A stretch of 64,000 nucleotides of DNA from Phycisphaeraceae bacterium (GTDB lineage: Bacteria; Planctomycetota; Phycisphaerae; Phycisphaerales; Phycisphaeraceae). Where the stretch lies: contig JAJDCX010000006.1 in assembly GCA_029260615.1 (NCBI GenBank), positions 37,679-101,678 of the forward strand, in the 5' to 3' direction. The position numbers and the translations under genes are program-made. This document shows positions 45,938 through 54,459 of the stretch, piece by piece (positions within the stretch are counted from its first letter, which is position 1; each line of letters opens with the position of its first letter). The notes under the pieces were generated by a model. That model saw nothing but the letters and a program-made list of their open reading frames with translations. It was not told the DNA's origin and ran no database searches.

Positions 45938-46759
45938 ATGGCACAGGAAACACAACAACTCGAAACGCTGGACATCACAGACCCCGCCACCGGCCGAATA
46001 TGGGAGATCCCCCGCCGACTCACCCGCAACATCATGGCCGATGTCGCCGAACGCTGGGTTGCTAACATCGAGATATCGGAAGATGTCTGCCACCGCATCG
46101 TAACGCCACCGTTCCTCGAACCGATACCCGTCAACGGTCGGCATATCCTCAGTCTCTGCGCAATCTTCATGCGCCACGCCGCCCCAACCTGGGCCCCACT
46201 TCAATTGGGCCCCCCGAGTCACAACTGCGCGCTACGTGTCGCATGCATTGATCAACGCGACGCCAGTCAAGCCGTTTGGGTCGACCACCGCTACACCGAT
46301 TCCCATCTGGCGGGGGCGCTAAGCAAGCTCGGCTTCGCGCCGGTCCGACCGCATCTGGTCGTCAGCCGACACCCCCGGGGAGGGAAGCAGCACCTGGGCC
46401 TGCGGACACTCGACGGCGATATCACACTAAACCTAATTGAAACATCCAACCCCACACCCCAAATTCCTCCGCCTCCCCTATTCCACGACCGAGATCACTT
46501 CGCGGACTATTTTCTTTCCGGGGTTCGCAGCTACGGACCAACCGACAATCCAGATCAATTCACCGTCGTCGATCTCACCAAACTACGCATCGGATCATTC
46601 AAAGACATGTCAACCATGCGAGGCACCCTCAAAACCCCGTGGGGCACCCACCCATGCAACAGCGTCTACCGCAGCCGCAACAGCCTTTACCGCTGGCACT
46701 ACGTCGGCGAAGTTGACCGCACCGGCTTGCCAACCCACACCACTAATACGGCTGCCTAG
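45938..46759 (+). CDS. Protein of unknown function
   Basis: A 273-residue soluble protein without a signal peptide. I do not recognise a definite family. The alternation of short strands (HILSLCAIFMRHAAP, LRVACIDQRD, LVVSRHP, TLNLIE) and the overall length recall acetoacetate-decarboxylase-like/DUF2071 folds, but key residues are not identifiable. CATTATGG context at the ATG has no strong ribosome site. It lies 93 bases after the regulator gene on the same strand and might be its target or partner. Confidence 0.6.
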   Translation: MAQETQQLETLDITDPATGRIWEIPRRLTRNIMADVAERWVANIEISEDVCHRIVTPPFLEPIPVNGRHILSLCAIFMRHAAPTWAPLQLGPPSHNCALRVACIDQRDASQAVWVDHRYTDSHLAGALSKLGFAPVRPHLVVSRHPRGGKQHLGLRTLDGDITLNLIETSNPTPQIPPPPLFHDRDHFADYFLSGVRSYGPTDNPDQFTVVDLTKLRIGSFKDMSTMRGTLKTPWGTHPCNSVYRSRNSLYRWHYVGEVDRTGLPTHTTNTAA

Positions 46760-46801
46760 CACCCGCCCTGTGTTCAATACAACCTAAAAAACAGGATGAA
46801 C

Positions 46802-47896
46802 TTACAGCCCCCGCTCGATACCAGCATACACCTCTGTCCCCGGATGAAACGCGTACCACGCAAACCAGAAAGTGTGCAACACCTTCCCGCCCTCCGGCAA
46901 CTCGGAAATACGCACAGACCCAGTCCCCCCAGCCGACTCTAGCACCACACGCTGCCCCTCGATCGTGTCCTCGATCCGCCCCCCCGGCGCGCCGGTGACC
47001 AGATCGACCGGATACGCCTTGGCCGTCTCACCTATGACCACACCCACGACGGGATACTTATTCATAAACCGCGAATCACTCAGCTCCACCGGAAACATCA
47101 ACTGGTCCGTCTTAAAATACCCCGCATACGCCGCCCCCTCATACCGTGCCGGCGGGTAGTACCCCGTGTCCAATGTCGCAACCGTCGACCCCGGCCGAGC
47201 GCCGCTCCATTCCGAAAACGTCGTGATCTCCCACCCGCCCAAATGCGCCAGCGACTCCCCCGCATTCGGCCCACTCACCGCAATAAAACCCACCTGCGTC
47301 CAAAGCGCATCGTCCGTCCGGTCATAAAGCAACACGTTGGAGTTGTACAACATCCCCGAAATACCAAACTCATACGTCTTATCCCCAAGCCTCCGGTCTA
47401 CCACACTCACCGAGTCACACAGCGGACAAAATATCACCGCGATCGGCACACCCCCCAACACATCGTTATAACACTCGTGATAATTCAGCACCTTGATCGG
47501 ATACGCCCGGCTCTCACCATTCACCGTCACCCCAACCACACGATCATCACCAAGCATAAAATCCGCCACCCCAACCGCCGCCGTCTTAGGGTCCGTGATC
47601 GCAGGGATCCCGTCCTTAGGTGGACCGCCCCTTCGAATACCCGCCTCAGGAATCTGCAGATCGCTCAGGTCAAACGTGGTATCGACCACGCTATTCATGG
47701 CGAACCGCTGCCCAGTTTCCGCCGTCGGCGGATTCAACAGCCGATCCACCTCGTCCCACTGCACATAAGCAACCACACCCACCGCCATCAACCCCATCAC
47801 CACGCCCGCAATCAGACGCCCCGGCGTCCAGTAAACCCCACCCGACGCGGGGATATCATTGGTTTGATTCAACGGGTCAGCATCAGATTCAGACAT
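46802..47896 (-). CDS. DUF3179 membrane-anchored protein
   Basis: A 364-residue protein. One membrane segment at about 27-46 (LIAGVVMGLMAVGVVAYVQW) anchors an external domain that matches DUF3179: KDGIPAITDPKTA, FMLGDDRVVGVTVNG, RAYPIKVLNYHECYND, VIFCPLCDSVSV (a C-x-x-C pair), FGISGMLYNSNVLLYDR, TLDTGYYPPARYE and WFAWYAFHPGTEVY. The CPLC motif suggests metal or redox chemistry, but function is unknown. It lies downstream of the sugar transporter genes with 81 bases between, possibly in the same transcript. Confidence 0.85.
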   Translation of the reverse strand: MSESDADPLNQTNDIPASGGVYWTPGRLIAGVVMGLMAVGVVAYVQWDEVDRLLNPPTAETGQRFAMNSVVDTTFDLSDLQIPEAGIRRGGPPKDGIPAITDPKTAAVGVADFMLGDDRVVGVTVNGESRAYPIKVLNYHECYNDVLGGVPIAVIFCPLCDSVSVVDRRLGDKTYEFGISGMLYNSNVLLYDRTDDALWTQVGFIAVSGPNAGESLAHLGGWEITTFSEWSGARPGSTVATLDTGYYPPARYEGAAYAGYFKTDQLMFPVELSDSRFMNKYPVVGVVIGETAKAYPVDLVTGAPGGRIEDTIEGQRVVLESAGGTGSVRISELPEGGKVLHTFWFAWYAFHPGTEVYAGIERGL

Positions 47897-47977
47897 GACA
47901 GCGCTCCTTGTTCAGGGCGCAACAATGCTCGTCTGGGGATTATTCCAACCCGCCACCAAGGCCCATCAGATCCCGAC

Positions 47978-49282
47978 CTACCCCTTGAGCCCACTGCTCG
48001 CCGTGCTCTGCACGAAGTACCGCTGGGCTGCGAAGAACAGCAAGATGCACGGCAGCATCGTCACGAAACTCGCCGCCATCAGCAGCTGCACATCGCTGAC
48101 GCCGTAGTTGCCGTTGAATGCGTTCAGCGCCAACGTCAGCGTCCGCTGGTCCGGGCTGTTCAGGTAGATCAACGGTCCCAGGAAGTCGTTCCACACAAAC
48201 ATGAACGTGTAAATCGACACGATCGCGATCACAGGCCCAGATAGCGGCAGCATCAGCCGCCAGTAGATCATCGTGTTGCTCGCGCCGTCGATCCGTGCGG
48301 CCTCCACCAGCTCTTCGGGCACCTGCGTGAAGAACTGGCGGAACATGAACACATAGAACGGCGACCCAAGCCACATCGGGATCACCAACGGCCAGATCGT
48401 GTCGATCATCCCCAGGTTACGGAACAAGATGAACAGCGGGATCATGCTCACCTGCGGCGGCAGCATCATCGTCGACAGCATCAACATAAACAAAAAGTTC
48501 CGCCCGCGGAACCGAAACCGCGCAAAACCAAACCCCACCAGGCTCGACGACAGGATCTGCCCAATCACACACAGCACCGTGATGACCGTCGTGTTCGCCA
48601 ACGCGCCTGTGAAGTTCATCCGCTGAAGCGACTTGGGGTAGTTCCCCCAGCGCGGCGTGAGTTTGCGCTGCACGTCCGATTCCGCCATCCGATATTGTGC
48701 GCCATCGAAAGGGTGGGGCTGCTTAAGTACCGTAGCCTTGCGGATCCCATCGCCAACCTCCTCGCCCAGACTGAACAACGTCGGGTGCCCATCATCGTAG
48801 TCGATTGGCGTCACCGCCAAGACTTGACTCGATGTAACCTCCCTGATCTCCCCGGTGGATAGCGTGATCTGCATCATGCCGCCACCCAGGTCCTTGCTTT
48901 GACTAAAAGATATGTACGCACCATCCTCTTCGATCATCGCAACTATGGGGGAAGTAATGTCCGCCTGGGGAACACGGACCGTCTTACCCACATCCGGATG
49001 CTCAGGCATCTTAACCGTCACCCGGATCGTCTTGTCTACTTTGTACTTCTGGCCCAGCGAGACCTCCAGCGGTTTGCCTTCGATCTCGATATACGACGCC
49101 ATCGGCAGCAACGTCGGCGGCGTGTGCTTTGCCTCCGCCTCGGTCTTGAGGCTGTTGCTGAGCATCCAGTAAAACGGCACCAGCAGCAGCAACGCGCCGA
49201 TGAACAGCAGGCTATACACAAACACCGTGTGCCCATCGACCCTCTTCTTGCCCGGCTTATAAGGGCTTATTGTCGTCATCAT
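47978..49282 (-). CDS. Carbohydrate ABC transporter permease (MalG type) with large extracytoplasmic insert
   Basis: A 434-residue inner-membrane protein of the CUT1 family. TM1 is at about 20-42 and is followed by an inserted hydrophilic domain at about 62-205 rich in beta strands, where MalG has a much smaller loop. TM2-TM6 follow, with the ATPase-contact EAA motif EELVEAARIDGAS (about 324-336) and the family end AAQRYFVQSTASSGLKG. The start codon overlaps the stop of the upstream fused gene (ATGA). It probably forms the heterodimeric channel with the fused permease. A separate ATPase is required. Confidence 0.9.
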   Translation of the reverse strand: MMTTISPYKPGKKRVDGHTVFVYSLLFIGALLLLVPFYWMLSNSLKTEAEAKHTPPTLLPMASYIEIEGKPLEVSLGQKYKVDKTIRVTVKMPEHPDVGKTVRVPQADITSPIVAMIEEDGAYISFSQSKDLGGGMMQITLSTGEIREVTSSQVLAVTPIDYDDGHPTLFSLGEEVGDGIRKATVLKQPHPFDGAQYRMAESDVQRKLTPRWGNYPKSLQRMNFTGALANTTVITVLCVIGQILSSSLVGFGFARFRFRGRNFLFMLMLSTMMLPPQVSMIPLFILFRNLGMIDTIWPLVIPMWLGSPFYVFMFRQFFTQVPEELVEAARIDGASNTMIYWRLMLPLSGPVIAIVSIYTFMFVWNDFLGPLIYLNSPDQRTLTLALNAFNGNYGVSDVQLLMAASFVTMLPCILLFFAAQRYFVQSTASSGLKG

Positions 49283-51645
49283 TTAAGCCCCTCATAATGC
49301 ACCCAACTCTTGCTGGACTTGACTACCACCAACGTGAGCACCAGCAGCACCAGGAACAGCACCCACGCCATCGCGGATGCGTACCCCATCTTGTGGTACT
49401 CGAACGCCTCGCGGTACAACTTCAGCACATACACCAGCGTCGCGTTGCCCGGCCCACCATTGGTCATCACATACACCTGCGTGAACACCTGGAACGAACC
49501 AATAATCCCCATAACAAGGTTGAAAAAGATCAACGGCGAAAGCATCGGCAGCGTCACATTAAAGAACGCACGCATCCGACCCGCGCCATCGATTTTCGCC
49601 GCCTCGTACAACGACTCGGGGATCCCCTTCAAGCCCGCCAGGTAAATCACCATCCCCGCGCCCACGCCCCACAACGCCATGATGACGTAGGCCGGGATCG
49701 CAAACACCTCCGCATCCACACCGAACCAGTCCGGGGCGCTGAGCCCGATCGGCTCCAGCACCACCGCCAGCACGCGGTTGATGATCCCCCGCTTATTATC
49801 AAACATCATCACCCACAGCGTCGCCAACGCCACACCCGACACCACCGAAGGCACAAAGAAGATCGTCCGGTACACCGCGATCCCCTTGATCTTCTGGTTC
49901 ATCAACACCGCCACCATCAACGCCAGCACCTGCCCAAAAGGCACCGCCAGCAGGGCGTAATACGTCGTCACCCACACGCTCTTGGCAAAACTCGCGTCGT
50001 ACTCGATCATGTGACCAAAGTTGCCCAGCCCCACAAACTCCGCGTGGCTCAACGGCTGCATGCTCGTCCAACGTGACAACGCCAACAGCAACGACAACCC
50101 CATCGGCCCAAACGTCAGCACCAGGAACCCAATAATCCAAGGCGAGATAAACACCCACCCCGCACGCTCCTGCGCCCGATCGATCGCACCGAGCTTCTCA
50201 CGACGCAGCCACCAGAACAAACCCACCACCACGACAAACAAACCCACCCCCGCCGACCCCAGCACCGCACGCCAGGGCATCCTCGGGAACGCCTTATTAC
50301 GCAAAGGACTCTTAAGCTCAGCCAGCCAACGCGCCTCTGTGTTCGCAGCCGTCACCTCCGCAGACTGCTTGCCGAATTGAATCGTCTGCGCGACCTCCTC
50401 CTCGAAGATGCGCACAAACTCCGGCTCCGGCGGCATCTGCCCGATCCGCGCCGAGTCGATCAGATCAATAAACAAACGCGCATTCGCCGGGCTCTCACCG
50501 GGCTGAAGAAAATCATCCGACTCCGCCACCGGCTTCGTACAAGGCACCGCCAAACCCGACACCGCGGTCAGCCGCTGACCACGCGGCCCACACAAAAATT
50601 TCATCAGCTTAAACGACTCGTCCGGGTGCTTACTCGTCGATGACATCCCCCACGCAACTACCGCGATCACACTGGCCGGCGCTTCACCTTCCATGTGCGG
50701 GAATGGAACCACGTCCCACTGAAAGTTGTCGATCGACCGGAACCGCGGCGTACGCCAACGACCGATCGGCCCAACCACGCCGATCCGCCCCGTGTAAAAC
50801 TCCTGCTCACCGAGGCTCTGCGCATCCCCCCCGGTGGCGTTGTAAGAGGTCTGTTCGTCAAAACGCATCCGCCGGACACGCTCCATCGCCGCGATCGCGC
50901 CGGGCTCATCGAGAGTCACATCCGTAAAATCGTTGCCATTGAAATAGTCCCCCCCGTAAGCCCAGACTATGTTCCGCAACACCGCCGGCCAAGACGCAAT
51001 CACCGACCCATACACCTCACCATTAGGGTCTTCAAGCGCACTGATCTCCGCCATCGCATCGTCAAACTCGTCCCACGTCCACCCCTCATAAGGCACCACC
51101 ACCCCCGCACGCTGAAACAACTGCAGGTTCGCATACATCAACATCGGCGTGAAGTCTTTAGGGATCCCATACAACGGGCCCTCACCCAGCTTCTTCCCGT
51201 CGTACTTGAACGCATCCAACAGCACCGGGTAGAACTCCCCGATCCAATCCTCACCCGTACCCTTCACATCACCAGCCACACGCTCATCGATTGGCTCAAG
51301 CAAGCCCATCCCCGCGAGCTTGGGCACATCCTCATAACGCAGATAAAACAAGTCCGGCGGATCACCCGCAGCGAACATCGTGTTCAGCTTCGTGTCGTAG
51401 TCCGAGGCGTGAAGCCGATTCACACGGATATCCGGGTGCTCCGCCTCAAACGCAGTAACCAGATCCTCGAGAATCCGAATCTCGTCGTTGTCGCCCCAGT
51501 GCAGGATCGTCAACTCCGTGCGCTTGTCAGTCCGGGCACGGTCCCACCGCTGATACGACCGCGCACCGACATCCACAAACGCCCACAACACCACCAAACC
51601 CGCCGATAGGGCCAACAACCAACGCGCTACTTTCGCTGCAGTCAT
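49279..51645 (-). CDS. Fusion of sugar-binding protein and MalF-type ABC permease
   Basis: A 788-residue protein joining two normally separate subunits. Residues 8-25 are a membrane anchor and about 43-440 form a family-1 solute-binding protein (LTILHWGDNDEIRILEDLV, DPPDLFYLRYEDVPKLA, WPAVLRNIVWAYGG, AVVAWGMSSTSKHPDESFKLM). A second membrane segment at about 460-482 leads to a permease domain (490-788) with EAA motif PESLYEAAKIDGAG (about 677-690). The topology is consistent: the binding domain is outside and the permease entry is inside. It overlaps the genes on both sides by 4 bases. Substrates are probably maltodextrins, judging from the amylase neighbours. Confidence 0.9.
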   Translation of the reverse strand: MTAAKVARWLLALSAGLVVLWAFVDVGARSYQRWDRARTDKRTELTILHWGDNDEIRILEDLVTAFEAEHPDIRVNRLHASDYDTKLNTMFAAGDPPDLFYLRYEDVPKLAGMGLLEPIDERVAGDVKGTGEDWIGEFYPVLLDAFKYDGKKLGEGPLYGIPKDFTPMLMYANLQLFQRAGVVVPYEGWTWDEFDDAMAEISALEDPNGEVYGSVIASWPAVLRNIVWAYGGDYFNGNDFTDVTLDEPGAIAAMERVRRMRFDEQTSYNATGGDAQSLGEQEFYTGRIGVVGPIGRWRTPRFRSIDNFQWDVVPFPHMEGEAPASVIAVVAWGMSSTSKHPDESFKLMKFLCGPRGQRLTAVSGLAVPCTKPVAESDDFLQPGESPANARLFIDLIDSARIGQMPPEPEFVRIFEEEVAQTIQFGKQSAEVTAANTEARWLAELKSPLRNKAFPRMPWRAVLGSAGVGLFVVVVGLFWWLRREKLGAIDRAQERAGWVFISPWIIGFLVLTFGPMGLSLLLALSRWTSMQPLSHAEFVGLGNFGHMIEYDASFAKSVWVTTYYALLAVPFGQVLALMVAVLMNQKIKGIAVYRTIFFVPSVVSGVALATLWVMMFDNKRGIINRVLAVVLEPIGLSAPDWFGVDAEVFAIPAYVIMALWGVGAGMVIYLAGLKGIPESLYEAAKIDGAGRMRAFFNVTLPMLSPLIFFNLVMGIIGSFQVFTQVYVMTNGGPGNATLVYVLKLYREAFEYHKMGYASAMAWVLFLVLLVLTLVVVKSSKSWVHYEGLK

Positions 51646-54413
51646 CTCACCTGCTCTCTGTTAGACAGGACCACCGAGCCATAAGGTTTTAACCGAACCG
51701 TGAACACAGGCCCAGCCACCCGCCCGCCTCCCCGCACCGGCACAAGCCTGGGCCGGGCATCGACAGCACCCCCGTTATCCATCACCACCGCCGCCTGCGC
51801 CGGGTCCAGCCAATCAACCATCACCGCACCCAGATCCCCCTGCGCAAGGGGGATACCCACCTCGCGCGCCTCGGAACTGCGGTTTATCACAATGTACACA
51901 TGGTGGTTATCCAGGTCGCGTGCATAAACCAACACGCCCAACTCATCATCCGCAATCAGCGTCCTGAAAAACCCGTGCTGCAACGCATCAAGCCCAAGCC
52001 GTAGCGCCGCCAGCCTCTGGTACCAACTAAACATATCCGCATCAAACGCCACCCCGCCCCCGTCGTAGGGCATCAGGTCACGCCAAATCATCGGCTGACG
52101 ATTAGACGGATCGTCCGGGCTACGCATCCCCGCCTCATCCCCGTAGTAAATCATCGGCGCACCCACAAACGTCATCTGACACACCACCGCCTGCTTCATC
52201 CGCAAACGCTGGGTTTCATCTGGCTCCTCCAGGCTGTAGCCGGGCCCCGTGTCCTGCAACCGATTGACCGTGTCGTACCCACTATCCGGGTTCACAAACA
52301 TCGACGCCAGCCGGTCCGTGTCGTGACTGTCCAACAGGTTCTGCATCACCAACGCCGACTGCAACGGATACGCATAAACCAACTGGTTCAGCAACGCCGA
52401 AAACGCTCCGGGCGACATCGCCGTCTTATTGTCAACAAAAAAGTCCTGCGCCGGAATCGCAAACTGATAATTCATCACCCCGTCGAACTGATCGCCCCCA
52501 AGCCAGGGCTGCGCCCACGTCCAGACCTCACCACAGATATACGCATCCGGGTTGATCGACTTCACCAGCCCCCGCCACTCAATCCAAAACGGGTGCGGGA
52601 TATCCGGCGCCACATCCAGCCGCCAACCATCGATCCCCGCGCTCGCGTCCCCGTTCGGTGCCATCCATCGCCGCGTAATCGCAAAGATGTGCTCGCGTGG
52701 CCCGTCCGCCAACCCCCGGACCGGGTCTTTATTAAGTAACGGCAACTGCCCGTTGTCATGGTCCCAACCCCGCCACTGAATACCCCCAGCCTTGCCCGGC
52801 TCACCACCATCGCCCCAGTCAATAATGTCAAACCACCCCGCGTACTCCGAATCACGCCCATTATTTAAGACATCACGAAAAGCGTAATGCCCCTCACCCA
52901 CATGATTAAATACCCCATCGAGAATCACCTTGAAACCCTGACGGTGCGCCTCCTGGATAAAATCCAGAAACACAAGGTCGCTCTCGGACCACTGCCACGT
53001 CGACGGGTCCCCCGTTTCGCCCACAAGTCGTTCAAGGTCACCCTTCACCCCGAAGTTGTCGTCGATGTGCCGGAAGTCACCCGTGTCATACTTATGCATG
53101 CTCCGCGCTTCAAACACCGGGTTAAAGTAGATCGCATTCACACCCAGCTCTCTAAGGTAAGGCAACGCTTCACGCGCACCCTGGATGTCCCCCCCAAATC
53201 TCCGCCTCCAGACGTTGCCCGCGCCCCCATAAAAATTCTCAGCCCCCCGAGCCTCGCCCGGCAGCACCGCCCACCAATCGCTCTGCCAACGATGCGTGTT
53301 CGGTGGATCATTAGACTCATCCCCATTGCGGAACCGCTCCGGGAACACCTGATACCACACCGCGCCCTTCGCCCAGTCAGGCGTCTCAAACGCCGGCCGC
53401 ATATCGCAAAGATACGCCGACCCTTGCGCCTCATCGAGCGAATCTACCAACCCACCACCAGACTGATACAACGTCACCCCGCCATCCACCAGCTCAAACA
53501 GGTACCGCACCGACCCACCCGACGCATTGACCAACGCCCCGTAGCGCTCAAGACCCACCGCCTCACCGCTGGGTTGCAACGCATAACGCTTCCACTCATC
53601 TCCGTCCCCCTCACCTTCCCCAGCGATCAGCACCGAGACTCCCCGCACATCCTTCGCCTGCACACGGATGCTAAGACGCAACAGCGAACCCGACGCAACA
53701 GCCATGTCCGGCACATCGCCCGGATCGTGAATCACACCCGACCGCTCAATATGATTTGGCTTCGCCTCATGCAACCCACGCGCATCCACACCCACCAACA
53801 CCGCCGAATTAACCCCGTAATTCCCGTCCGGCTGCTCGAATTCCTTATCACTCGCCGGGTCGTTGATCCACACCTCACCGTTGACCACAAACTTGTACCA
53901 ATGCACGCCATCAGACAGCTTCACCAACGCCTGATACACCCCGTCACCCCGGTCATGCATCGGCAACGCATGCAAAGACCACCCGTTAAACGAGCCCGCC
54001 AGATGCACATCACCCACACCCAACCCGGCCTCCGGCTGATAGCTAAACAAGTGCCACGTCCCCGACAACTGCAGCAATTTACCACTCCCCGACCGATACT
54101 CAACCACCGCCTGCCCACGGTACGGCTCGACCAACAGATCAAACACATCACCCCCAGCCCCGACATGAACTTCACTAGGACCATCTACCCCTTTAATAAG
54201 ATACCGGTAGACCAACCCGTGTTCCGCTTGACTTGGAATCATCTGTGCCTGCGGCGACCCCGCCGCGCCACCGGCCTGCAACTCGTACACAACCGAATCA
54301 ACACCCCGCGCATCCGACGCGCATGCGCAAACCATCAAACACAAAACGCACAACAGCAAATGCGCAGTGAACCGTTTCAGCTTATCGACCCGGAGATTCA
54401 CCATCATCGGCAT
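51642..54413 (-). CDS. GH13 alpha-amylase / neopullulanase-like lipoprotein
   Basis: A 923-residue lipoprotein (lipobox VCAC, Cys about 31). Order: N-terminal beta domain; CBM48/E-set-like module with HLAGSFNGWSLHALPM (about 138-153); a further beta module; and a GH13 barrel from about 345. Catalytic residues are D600 (GIDGWRLDVA), E629 (ICGEVW) and D698 (LLDSHDTDRL), with the region I motif VILDGVFNHVG. This is the neopullulanase/cyclomaltodextrinase type. Lipidation would hold it at a membrane, feeding the transporter encoded next, whose start overlaps this stop. The ATG at 54413 is used; M4 is an alternative. Confidence 0.92.
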   Translation of the reverse strand: MPMMVNLRVDKLKRFTAHLLLCVLCLMVCACASDARGVDSVVYELQAGGAAGSPQAQMIPSQAEHGLVYRYLIKGVDGPSEVHVGAGGDVFDLLVEPYRGQAVVEYRSGSGKLLQLSGTWHLFSYQPEAGLGVGDVHLAGSFNGWSLHALPMHDRGDGVYQALVKLSDGVHWYKFVVNGEVWINDPASDKEFEQPDGNYGVNSAVLVGVDARGLHEAKPNHIERSGVIHDPGDVPDMAVASGSLLRLSIRVQAKDVRGVSVLIAGEGEGDGDEWKRYALQPSGEAVGLERYGALVNASGGSVRYLFELVDGGVTLYQSGGGLVDSLDEAQGSAYLCDMRPAFETPDWAKGAVWYQVFPERFRNGDESNDPPNTHRWQSDWWAVLPGEARGAENFYGGAGNVWRRRFGGDIQGAREALPYLRELGVNAIYFNPVFEARSMHKYDTGDFRHIDDNFGVKGDLERLVGETGDPSTWQWSESDLVFLDFIQEAHRQGFKVILDGVFNHVGEGHYAFRDVLNNGRDSEYAGWFDIIDWGDGGEPGKAGGIQWRGWDHDNGQLPLLNKDPVRGLADGPREHIFAITRRWMAPNGDASAGIDGWRLDVAPDIPHPFWIEWRGLVKSINPDAYICGEVWTWAQPWLGGDQFDGVMNYQFAIPAQDFFVDNKTAMSPGAFSALLNQLVYAYPLQSALVMQNLLDSHDTDRLASMFVNPDSGYDTVNRLQDTGPGYSLEEPDETQRLRMKQAVVCQMTFVGAPMIYYGDEAGMRSPDDPSNRQPMIWRDLMPYDGGGVAFDADMFSWYQRLAALRLGLDALQHGFFRTLIADDELGVLVYARDLDNHHVYIVINRSSEAREVGIPLAQGDLGAVMVDWLDPAQAAVVMDNGGAVDARPRLVPVRGGGRVAGPVFTVRLKPYGSVVLSNREQVR

Positions 54414-54459
54414 CGGTCACTCATCTCCATCGTTAGCTCCCGCCGGCAATGCCAGGCGA

